In this document: piece after piece, positions 48,831 through 56,164 of the stretch
Numbering within the stretch: the first letter of the stretch is position 1
Layout: the number at the start of each line of letters is the position of its first letter
DNA from: Actinomycetes bacterium
Lineage (GTDB): Bacteria; Actinomycetota; Actinomycetes; Actinomycetales; Actinomycetaceae
Length of the DNA: 64,000 nt
Assembly (NCBI GenBank): GCA_023389315.1
Contig: JAEWEQ010000009.1
Location: forward strand, 21,027 to 85,026
Reading direction: 5' to 3'
The notes under the pieces: model-generated
What the model was told of the DNA's origin: nothing
Databases searched by the model: none
What the model saw: the letters and a program-made list of their open reading frames with translations, nothing else
Position numbers and translations under genes: made by a program

Positions 48831-48856
48831 AAAGTCTCTCCATATCGAGAGACTTT
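48831..48856 (+). promoter_or_regulatory. Hairpin in the kgd upstream region
   Basis: AAAGTCTCTC (48831-48840) pairs with GAGAGACTTT (48847-48856) over a 6-nt loop, followed by CGCGGTTTTTCG. It lies about 100 bp upstream of kgd in the 233-bp divergent gap. It could be a leader attenuator or an operator; the trailing T-run favours attenuator. A possible -10, TAAACT, is at 48872-48877, which would leave the hairpin outside the transcript, so the two readings conflict. Confidence 0.45.
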
Positions 48857-48957
48857 CGCGGTTTTTCGTCCTAAACTAGCAGCAGACCACGTATTGTGGA
48901 CGATGAAACCATAAAGCTTCGGCTTTACGCCGTTCGCCAGTCAAGGAAGCAGGAGCG

Positions 48958-51900
48958 ATGAACAACGACACCCCCGGTCCCATCCAGGCAGCCCCCCGTC
49001 CCCCGGCCCCACCGGCGCCGCGCAAACGTTCGCAGATCTCAGCCGACGCCCTCGCCGCCCCTTCTGCCCCGGTAGCCCCTTCCGCTTCCCGTTTTAACCC
49101 CAACTCCACTGACGTCACCCGCTCCGACCTGCCACCGCGCCCACTTTCCCGCATCGCTCAGCCCACCAGCCCGTACGCGCGCGTTACCCGCACCTGCGCT
49201 GCCTCCAGCCTCAACCAGGAACTACGCACCGATAACGTGGAAACTCTGAAGGGCGCAGGTCGTGCGGTAGTAAAGAATATGGAGGCTTCCCTCGAAGTCC
49301 CCACCGCTACTTCCGCCCGCCAGATTCCCGCCAAACTACTGATCGAAAACCGCGCGGTGATCAACTCCCACCTGGCGCGAACTCGCGGCGGTAAGGTCTC
49401 CTTCACCCACCTGATCGGCTACGCGGTAGTGGAAGCACTGGTGGAGATGCCCTCCATGAACGTGCGCTACTGCCTGGACGAAAAAGGCAAACCGGCGATG
49501 GAGCACTTCGCGCACGTCGGCTTCGGTCTAGCCATTGACCTGCCCCGCAAAGACGGCTCTCGTTCACTCATGGTGCCGGTCATCCACGAAGCCGACACCA
49601 TGACTTTCGACCAGTTCGTAGACGCTTACGAGGACGTGGTTAAGCGTGCTCGCGGCGGCAAACTCACCGGTGATGACTTCGCTGGCGCCACCGTCACCCT
49701 CACCAACCCCGGCACTTTGGGCACCACTCACTCGGTGCCGCGTCTGATGCAAGGTCAAGGCACCATCATCGGGGTGGGCGCCACCGACTACCCGGCGGAA
49801 TGGGCGGGGGCTTCCGCTCAGCGCCTGGCCGCCCTCGGCATCGGCAAAATCATGACCATGACCTCCACTTACGACCACCGCGTGATCCAAGGTGCCGGGT
49901 CGGGTGAGTTCTTGCGCACTGTCTCACGCAAGCTGGCCGGGCAGGATGGCTTCTACGACCGCGTCTTTGACGCCCTGCAGATCCCCTACCCGCCGTTCCG
50001 CTGGGAGAAGGACCGCGAATACGATCCTGACCGGGAAAAGGGTAAGCCCGCCCGCATCATGGAAATCATCCATGCCTACCGTTCGCGCGGCCACCTGGCG
50101 GCCGACACAGACCCACTGGCGTACAAGGTACGCCGCCACCCGGACTTGGATATCACCAAGTACGGCCTGGGCGTGTGGGATCTGGACCGCGCCTTCCCCA
50201 CCGGTGGTTTCGGTGGACGCGACCACATGCTGCTGCGCGAAATCCTCGAGCAGCTGCGCGACACCTACACCCGCACGGTTGGTATCGAATACATGCACCT
50301 CCAAGACCCGGCGCAGCGCCAGTGGGTGCAAGAGCGTATTGAGCACCCGTGGGAGAAGCCGGCTTTGGAAACCCAACGCCACATTCTCACCATGCTGAAT
50401 CGGGCCGAAGCTTTCGAACACTTCCTGCAGACCAAGTACATTGGCCAGAAGCGTTTCTCGCTCGAGGGCGGGGAGTCCCTGATCCCGCTGCTGGACCGGG
50501 TGCTGTGGGTGGCTTCCCACGACCAGATCGCAGAAGTGGCGATCGGTATGGCTCACCGTGGGCGCTTGAATGTGCTGGCTAATATTGCCGGGAAGTCCTA
50601 CGGGCAGATTTTCTCAGAGTTCGAAGGCAACATCGATCCGCGCAGCGTCCAAGGATCCGGTGACGTGAAGTACCACCTGGGCACCGAGGGCGTGTTCACT
50701 GCCGATGACGGTTACGCCACCAAGGTGTACCTGGCAGCCAACCCCTCTCACCTGGAAGCCGCCGACGGCGTGCTCGAGGGCGTGGTGCGCGCCAAGCAAG
50801 ACATGCTCGGTGAGCCCGGCTACCCGGTTTTGCCGATCCTCATCCACGGTGACGCCGCATTCATCGGTCAAGGCGTGGTGTACGAAACCCTCAATATGAG
50901 CCAACTGCCGGCCTACCGCAACGGCGGTACCCTGCATGTGATTGTGAACAACCAGATCGGCTTCACCACCTCACCGGCTTCGGGCCGCTCCACCAGGTAC
51001 TGCACCGACCTCGCGAAGGGTCTGCAGGTCCCGATCTTCCACGTCAATGCGGATGATCCAGAAATGGTGGCGCGAGTGGCGAAACTGGCTTTCGACTTCC
51101 GCCAAGAGTTCAACAAGGACGTCATTATTGACCTGGTTTGCTACCGCCGTCGTGGCCACAACGAGGGCGATGACCCGTCGATGACGCAGCCGGTGATGTA
51201 CGAACTCATTGACCGCACCCCCACCACCCGCGAGCGCTACACCCAAAACCTGGTGGGCCGCGGCGATATCACCGCAGAGGATGCGCAAAAGGCGTTGCAG
51301 GAATACAACGACCTGCTGGACCAGATCCTCACCGAAACCCGTAAGCACGGCGGACAGGTTAAGAATGACGGGCAAGACGCGGTGGCGGGCTTGGAGCGCC
51401 CCGAATCGCAGCGCGTGGATCAGGGTGTGATGATCGGTTGGGAATCGCCCGTGCCGCAGGACGTGATCGAACGCATCGGCGATGCCCACGTCTCGGTTCC
51501 GGAGGGATTCACCCCGCACCCGAAGATGCTGAAGCTGTTGGAAAAGCGCCAACAGATGACCCGCGAGGGCAACATCGACTGGGGCTTTGGCGAGCTGTTG
51601 GCTTTCGGTTCACTGTTGATGGAAGGCACCCCGGTGCGCATGTCCGGTCAGGATGCGCGCCGCGCCACCTTCGTGCAGCGTCACGCCACTTTGCATGATC
51701 ACAAGAACGGTCACGAGTGGACTCCGCTGAACTTCCTGGTGGAAGGCCAGCCGGCGTTTGAGATTTATGACTCGTCGCTGTCCGAGTACGCTCCCATGGC
51801 TTTCGAGTACGGTTACTCGGTGGAACGCCCCGACGCGCTGGTGCTGTGGGAAGCCCAGTTCGGTGACTTCGCCAACGGCGCGCAAACCGTGATTGATGAG

Positions 51901-52602
51901 TTCATCTCTTCTTCCCAGCAAAAGTGGGCGCAGCGCTCCTCCGTGGTGCTGCTACTGCCCCACGGGTATGAAGGTCAAGGACCGGACCACTCTTCGGCCC
52001 GTATTGAGCGGTACTTAACGCTGTGTGCGGAAGACAACATGTGGGTGGTCCAGCCCTCTACCCCGGCTAACCACTTCCACTTGCTGCGCACCCAGGCGTA
52101 CCGTCGCCCGCGCACCCCGCTGGTGGTGTTCACCCCCAAGCAGCTGCTGCGTTTGCCCGCCGCTAGCTCCCAGTTGGAGGAGTTCACCTCCGGTGCCTTC
52201 CAACCGGTGATTGGAGAGGTCAACGACAGCTTCACTCAGCGCGCCGAAGAGATTAAGCACGTGATCATGTGCTCGGGCCGCGTCTACTACGACCTGGTGA
52301 AGGAACGTGCCCGCCGCAAGGATGAATCCACTGCAATCATCCGCCTAGAGCAGTACTACCCGCTAGCTACTGACGCTTTGCAAGCGGAGCTGGCGAAGTA
52401 CCCGAACGCGGACTTGAAGTGGGTGCAGGACGAGCCGCAGAACCAGGGTCCGTACCCGTTCTTGGCACTCAACCTGTTCCCGCTGCTTGATCGCCCGGTG
52501 GCGGTAGCGTCCCGCCCCGCGGCAGCTTCCCCGGCAGCTGGCACCATGGCGCTGCACAAGATGCATGCGCAGGATCTAATGGCCGCTGCTTTCGATCACT
52601 GA
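48958..52602 (+). CDS. kgd: Multifunctional 2-oxoglutarate decarboxylase/dehydrogenase E1-E2 (Kgd)
   Basis: This is the actinobacterial fused enzyme of the tricarboxylic cycle, combining an E2-type succinyltransferase domain with a thiamine-diphosphate E1. The 1214-residue protein begins with a Pro/Ala-rich linker (~100 residues) without the lipoyl domain of ordinary E2. The E2 domain follows, with HRVIQGAGSGEF (His about 307) as its catalytic motif. The E1 part starts near residue 350 and contains GMAHRGRLNVLANIAGKSY, HVNADDPEMVARVAKLAFDF, DLVCYRRRGHNEGDDPS and the C-terminal SARIERYLTLCAEDNMWV. Length and order match mycobacterial Kgd. ATG 48958 follows AGGAGCG. One octamer is at 49629. Confidence 0.96.
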   Translation: MNNDTPGPIQAAPRPPAPPAPRKRSQISADALAAPSAPVAPSASRFNPNSTDVTRSDLPPRPLSRIAQPTSPYARVTRTCAASSLNQELRTDNVETLKGAGRAVVKNMEASLEVPTATSARQIPAKLLIENRAVINSHLARTRGGKVSFTHLIGYAVVEALVEMPSMNVRYCLDEKGKPAMEHFAHVGFGLAIDLPRKDGSRSLMVPVIHEADTMTFDQFVDAYEDVVKRARGGKLTGDDFAGATVTLTNPGTLGTTHSVPRLMQGQGTIIGVGATDYPAEWAGASAQRLAALGIGKIMTMTSTYDHRVIQGAGSGEFLRTVSRKLAGQDGFYDRVFDALQIPYPPFRWEKDREYDPDREKGKPARIMEIIHAYRSRGHLAADTDPLAYKVRRHPDLDITKYGLGVWDLDRAFPTGGFGGRDHMLLREILEQLRDTYTRTVGIEYMHLQDPAQRQWVQERIEHPWEKPALETQRHILTMLNRAEAFEHFLQTKYIGQKRFSLEGGESLIPLLDRVLWVASHDQIAEVAIGMAHRGRLNVLANIAGKSYGQIFSEFEGNIDPRSVQGSGDVKYHLGTEGVFTADDGYATKVYLAANPSHLEAADGVLEGVVRAKQDMLGEPGYPVLPILIHGDAAFIGQGVVYETLNMSQLPAYRNGGTLHVIVNNQIGFTTSPASGRSTRYCTDLAKGLQVPIFHVNADDPEMVARVAKLAFDFRQEFNKDVIIDLVCYRRRGHNEGDDPSMTQPVMYELIDRTPTTRERYTQNLVGRGDITAEDAQKALQEYNDLLDQILTETRKHGGQVKNDGQDAVAGLERPESQRVDQGVMIGWESPVPQDVIERIGDAHVSVPEGFTPHPKMLKLLEKRQQMTREGNIDWGFGELLAFGSLLMEGTPVRMSGQDARRATFVQRHATLHDHKNGHEWTPLNFLVEGQPAFEIYDSSLSEYAPMAFEYGYSVERPDALVLWEAQFGDFANGAQTVIDEFISSSQQKWAQRSSVVLLLPHGYEGQGPDHSSARIERYLTLCAEDNMWVVQPSTPANHFHLLRTQAYRRPRTPLVVFTPKQLLRLPAASSQLEEFTSGAFQPVIGEVNDSFTQRAEEIKHVIMCSGRVYYDLVKERARRKDESTAIIRLEQYYPLATDALQAELAKYPNADLKWVQDEPQNQGPYPFLALNLFPLLDRPVAVASRPAAASPAAGTMALHKMHAQDLMAAAFDH

Positions 52603-52616
52603 GCCAGATAGTTAGC

Positions 52617-52652
52617 GGGAAGGGGGACGGGTGAATACTCGTCCCCCTTCCC
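52617..52652 (+). terminator. Terminator after kgd
   Basis: GGGAAGGGGGACG (52617-52629) pairs with CGTCCCCCTTCCC (52640-52652) over 13 bp with a 10-nt loop, 14 bp after the kgd stop. AATGTG follows, so there is no T-run; it is still a very stable hairpin. Confidence 0.78.
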
Positions 52653-52817
52653 AATGTGGATTCCCCGCATTGGCAGCAGTTGGGTGTCGTTGACACCCTC
52701 ATTTTCTCCGCCGAGGGCGCGCGCGGGCCTTAACGACGCATCCGCCCTCGTCGATATAAAGTGGGTTGCACAGCCGTCCACCGCGGCGGCTCCGGCGTAG
52801 GGAAGGAAGGCACGTAG

Positions 52818-53411
52818 GTGAGCACGCTCAATCTTTGCGTCATCGGAGATGAACTGGCAGCAGGCGCCGAAGACCCCCGTGGTTTGGGGTGGGTCGGTCG
52901 CGTGATTGCGCGCACCGAGATGCCATTCGGTGCCCGGGTATTTAGCCTGTGCCGGGAGCGGGAGACCACCATGGAACTGGCGCAGCGCTGGGAAGCGGAA
53001 GTCAGTGCCCGACTGCGCGAGGGCGTGGACAATCGTGTGTTGATTGCGATCGGTAGTGCCGATGTTGATTCGGATCTGAGCACTGCCCGCACACGGCTGA
53101 ATATCGCCAACATGGTCGATATTGCCAATCGCATGGAACTGCGCCCCCTGGTAGTGGGCCCGCCGCCGTTGCGCTGTTCCGATATGCGTCAACTGTTTGA
53201 AATCTCCAAGGCCGCGGCCGAGGTGTGCCGACGCCGCGACGTACCGTTTATCGATACCTTCACCCCGCTGATGCGCCACGACCAGTGGCTCGACGACGTG
53301 GCCGTTAACGACGGACGCCTACCGGGCCAAGCCGGGTACGGATTAATGGCCTGGATTGTGCTGCATCGTGGGTGGTACGAGTGGACAGGTCTGTCTGCGC
53401 GCCAACGTTGA
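52818..53411 (+). CDS. SGNH/GDSL-hydrolase-like protein without catalytic triad
   Basis: The 197-residue protein resembles the SGNH hydrolase fold from its first strand (LNLCVIGDELAAGAEDP) to the closing DGRLPGQAGYGLMAWIVLH. Compared with the family blocks, the nucleophile Ser of GDS is Glu (GDE), the block III Asn is Ala (GSADV where G-x-N-D is expected) and the block V His is Leu (DGRLP where DG-x-HP is expected). Hydrolase activity is therefore doubtful; a binding role is possible. The start is GTG 52818 with AAGGAAGG upstream. A good -10 (TATAAA, 52755-52760) precedes. Copies reading GDE are, as far as I recall, common in actinobacteria, so the change may be ancestral. Confidence 0.7.
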   Translation: MSTLNLCVIGDELAAGAEDPRGLGWVGRVIARTEMPFGARVFSLCRERETTMELAQRWEAEVSARLREGVDNRVLIAIGSADVDSDLSTARTRLNIANMVDIANRMELRPLVVGPPPLRCSDMRQLFEISKAAAEVCRRRDVPFIDTFTPLMRHDQWLDDVAVNDGRLPGQAGYGLMAWIVLHRGWYEWTGLSARQR

Positions 53412-53414
53412 TAT

Positions 53415-53439
53415 AGCCAGGCGGGGCTGCAACCTGGCT
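53415..53439. terminator. Weak hairpin after the SGNH-like gene
   Basis: AGCCAGG (53415-53421) pairs with CCTGGCT (53433-53439), loop 11 nt, directly after the stop codon. There is no T-run, so it is a weak candidate. Confidence 0.4.
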
Positions 53440-53591
53440 AGCACGTTAGCTTGACTAGTCTCAACCGTGCGCGCTGGCCTTGCCAAGCAAGGTGCTGGAC
53501 CCCCCCGCGCCGACACTATTGCTGCCGACGTGCTTAGTTAGCGAAAATGAGTAGTATTGAGGGGACGGATTCGCCTTTCAGGAAGCACTGC

Positions 53592-54608
53592 ATGAAACCC
53601 CCTAGATCAGCACTCATGGACCGCTACGGTCGTCAAGTGCGCGATCTTCGGGTATCGCTTACGGACCGTTGCAACCTACGTTGCTCCTACTGTATGCCTG
53701 CAGAAGGACTGGAGTGGTTGCCTGCCGAAGAAACTCTGACCGATGACGAAGTGGTGCGCCTAATCAAATTAGCAATCGACCACTTCTCTATCACTTCAGT
53801 GCGCTTCACCGGTGGCGAGCCACTACTTCGCAAAGGCCTAGCCGATATTGCCTCACGCATCCACTCATACGCCCCAACTGTGAATCTCGCGATCACCACC
53901 AACGCTCTGGGCTTAGACAAGAAAGCCGCCGCCCTGGTCCAAGCAGGGGTGTCGAGGGCGAATATATCGTTGGACTCACTTAACCCCCTAACCTACGCGC
54001 AGGTAGCACGCCGAGACAGACTGGGCGACGCCCTCGCCGGCATCGCCGCCGCCCAAGCCGCCGGCATGGATCCAATCAAGATAAACACCGTGGTGATGCG
54101 CGGAGTTAACGATCGCGAACCCACAAATCTCCTGCGTTTTTGTTTGGAGCGAGGCTACCAGTTGCGCTTTATCGAGCAGATGCCACTGGGGCCCAAACAC
54201 CAGTGGGATCGCCAAGCTATGATCACGCAAGCGGAAATCCTGCAGACCTTGGCCGATGAGTTCGACCTCACCCCGGTGGGGGCAGAGCGCGGATCTTCCC
54301 CGGCGCAGCAGTGGCTCGCCCGCGATAAACGCGACGGTAAAGAGGGATCGGTGGGGGTGATCGCCTCTGTCACGGCCCCCTTCTGTGGCTCCTGTGACCG
54401 TTCCCGTTTAACCGCGGACGGGCAGCTGCGCAATTGCCTTTTTGCCACGACTGAGACAGATTTGCGCACCCCCCTGCGCGGCGGTGCCACAGACGCTGAA
54501 ATCGCCCAACTGTGGCGTGAGGGCACGTGGCTGAAAGCCGCTGGCCACCTCATTGGCGATGATGATTTCCAATCACCTGACCGCACGATGTCACGCATCG
54601 GTGGCTGA
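53592..54608 (+). CDS. moaA: GTP 3',8-cyclase MoaA
   Basis: MoaA starts molybdenum-cofactor synthesis by converting GTP to 3',8-cyclo-GTP with radical SAM chemistry. The 338-residue protein has the radical SAM cluster in DRCNLRCSYCMP (Cys27, Cys31, Cys34), the RFTGGEPLL SAM-binding motif, and the second cluster at the C-terminus (CGSCDRSRLTADGQLRNC). The Gly-Gly end (MSRIGG) required for catalysis is intact. ATG 53592 is preferred over the frame start at 53547 because AGGAAG lies about 7 bases upstream. moaD follows 13 bases later. Confidence 0.96.
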   Translation: MKPPRSALMDRYGRQVRDLRVSLTDRCNLRCSYCMPAEGLEWLPAEETLTDDEVVRLIKLAIDHFSITSVRFTGGEPLLRKGLADIASRIHSYAPTVNLAITTNALGLDKKAAALVQAGVSRANISLDSLNPLTYAQVARRDRLGDALAGIAAAQAAGMDPIKINTVVMRGVNDREPTNLLRFCLERGYQLRFIEQMPLGPKHQWDRQAMITQAEILQTLADEFDLTPVGAERGSSPAQQWLARDKRDGKEGSVGVIASVTAPFCGSCDRSRLTADGQLRNCLFATTETDLRTPLRGGATDAEIAQLWREGTWLKAAGHLIGDDDFQSPDRTMSRIGG

Positions 54609-54621
54609 AGGAGGTAACCCT

Positions 54622-54867
54622 ATGAGCGCGTTAACGGTGCGGTTCTTTGCCGCCGCCGCGGAAGCTGCCGGCGTCCCAGAAATCGTGGTAGCACCGGTGT
54701 CCAACCGCGGTGAGCTGGAAGAAAAACTGCAGGCAAGCTTCGGGGAAGAACTAGTCCGGCTCCTACCGGTATGCGCCTGGGTGGCAGACGGGGCGGTTAT
54801 CGACCAGCACACTTGCCTAGCGGGAGTCGAACTAATAGACGTCTTGCCGCCCTTCGCGGGGGGCTGA
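54622..54867 (+). CDS. moaD: Molybdopterin synthase sulfur carrier subunit MoaD
   Basis: MoaD is the ubiquitin-like carrier that delivers sulfur to precursor Z. The 81-residue protein starts MSALTVRFFAAAAEAAG at ATG 54622 with GGAGG upstream; the longer frame from 54553 overlaps moaA and is rejected. The protein ends in the required Gly-Gly (DVLPPFAGG). The last ~25 bases are repeated in the following intergenic DNA (54904-54929), ending in another PPFAGV stop-like sequence. Confidence 0.94.
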   Translation: MSALTVRFFAAAAEAAGVPEIVVAPVSNRGELEEKLQASFGEELVRLLPVCAWVADGAVIDQHTCLAGVELIDVLPPFAGG

Positions 54868-54903
54868 CCGGACAGTGAACGCCCTATTGGCGTCGTACTC
54901 GGT

Positions 54904-54929
54904 TTTGCCGCCCTTCGCTGGGGTCTGAC
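54904..54929 (+). pseudogene. Remnant copy of a moaD 3' end
   Basis: Bases 54904-54929 repeat the moaD terminus (TTGCCGCCCTTCGC plus GGGG-CTGA-type end) about 61 bp after the first copy, with two or three changes. The frame would read SVLPPFAGV then stop, where the final Gly is Val. No upstream open frame supports a full second gene, so it is best read as a fragment from a duplication or recombination. Confidence 0.55.
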
Positions 54930-55000
54930 ATTGAGCCCTAAGTCAAGGTCGCGGGTGCGCTGGTCCGGTTATGTGCCCGCCCAGCTTGCCGATTGGCAGC

Positions 55001-55426
55001 TTAGGGCACCCCGCTCCAACGCGACTGCCCATCGCTGAATCCTTGCTTTTTCCAGATAGGTAGACGCAGTTTGACCTCATCCACCAGGTCGCTGACCGCG
55101 CTAAACGCCTGGTGACGGTGCGAGGCTGAAACTGCGGCAACCATCGCGGTCTGCCCAACTTCCAGGTGTCCCCACCGATGCACACAAGCGACGCGGTGTA
55201 CGCCCGGGCGAGCAGCTATCTCAGCAACTATGACCTCTAAAATGCTTTGCGCATCGGGGTGAGCCTGATAGTCAATGTATTCCACAGCTTCACCCGCGTC
55301 GTGGTTGCGCACGACGCCTTGGAACGTCACTACCGCTCCGGCTCCGTCGTCTGCTACCTCGGCCATGAAGTTAGCGATATCGACCGCGGCGTCAGTAACT
55401 ATCGCACGAGTGCGTTCGCCCGCCAT
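55001..55426 (-). CDS. moaE: Molybdopterin synthase catalytic subunit MoaE
   Basis: MoaE pairs with MoaD to make molybdopterin. The 141-residue protein has TFQGVVRNHDAGEAV with the conserved Arg, CVHRWGHLEVGQTAMV, the histidine pair in SASHRHQAF and the catalytic lysines in PIWKKQGFSDG. It runs convergent to moaD. Its ATG overlaps the stop of the DUF6457 gene (TGATG), indicating co-translation. Confidence 0.96.
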   Translation of the reverse strand: MAGERTRAIVTDAAVDIANFMAEVADDGAGAVVTFQGVVRNHDAGEAVEYIDYQAHPDAQSILEVIVAEIAARPGVHRVACVHRWGHLEVGQTAMVAAVSASHRHQAFSAVSDLVDEVKLRLPIWKKQGFSDGQSRWSGVP

Positions 55427-55788
55427 CAGCTCGCGTCCTGCGGCTGGTGGTCGCGAACGTCCTTGATTTCGGTCACATGCATAACTTTAGCCACGTACTC
55501 GCGGGTGAACGACACTAGCTGCTCCAAGTCTCGGTCACTGAAGGAGGCGGCGTCAGTTGCGGATCCCGGTTGGGCAGCTAGTTTCATAGCAGCACCCACC
55601 CCTGCGATGAAAGCGGTTAGTGGAGTGCCCGGTCGGGAGAGCTCATGAGCCGTGTGAGCGGTCATCTTCAGTAGGTCTTGTTCCACTTCAGCAATCAGGC
55701 GCCCATCGACTTGCGCGAGTTCGCTAGCTTGTTGCAGCCACCGGCGCATAGCTGCCATCACTTCGGGATCATCTTTTCGTGGCTTCAT
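55426..55788 (-). CDS. DUF6457-type protein linked to molybdenum cofactor
   Basis: This 120-residue helical protein resembles DUF6457, a domain often found next to or fused with MobA in actinobacteria. The conserved core is LKMTAHTAHELSRPGTPLTA then FIAGVGAAMKL. No catalytic motif is visible. It shares a base with moaE (TGATG) and is expressed with it, so a role in cofactor synthesis or insertion is plausible, but this is inference from context. Confidence 0.7.
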   Translation of the reverse strand: MKPRKDDPEVMAAMRRWLQQASELAQVDGRLIAEVEQDLLKMTAHTAHELSRPGTPLTAFIAGVGAAMKLAAQPGSATDAASFSDRDLEQLVSFTREYVAKVMHVTEIKDVRDHQPQDAS

Positions 55789-56164
55789 GACTCCTCCTTA
55801 CTCCATCATTGCCCGCATTTGCGGTTAAAACCTATCAAATAATACGTAAATGCGTGAGCGTCATTGGATGGTATTAACTGGCACGACTTATCACAACTAT
55901 AGCCCTCCAGTTGCATGGTTCCCAGCTAGCCACCCCTGGCGTACCACTGCGCCACCGCCTGGCGTCCCGCAGGGGCTAAAACCAATCGTCTCAGGGTTCA
56001 AACGTAGCCCCATTTACGCACTTGTGCTATGTCGAAAATGAGGCTTTTCACTGCCCCTCAAATCGCGTTTTTTGGGCGCTATCTCAATGGTTCAACCTCC
56101 TAAAGAGTTTGCGCATGTACAGTGGCAATTAAACGCGCAAAACCTACTTCCCAGTGAGGGCACC
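55789..56164. promoter_or_regulatory. Intergenic region between the DUF6457-moaE unit and dmsA
   Basis: This 376-bp divergent gap must hold promoters for both the moaE unit and the dms operon. It is A+T-richer than its neighbours. Visible features are a spaced inverted repeat CGCATTT (55814-55820) and AAATGCG (55848-55854), and the A/T-rich CTATCAAATAATACGTAAAT between. No FNR-type TTGAT-N4-ATCAA box was found by eye. The frame starting at 56072 is not counted, because the Tat signal and ribosome site put the dmsA start at 56165. Confidence 0.45.
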
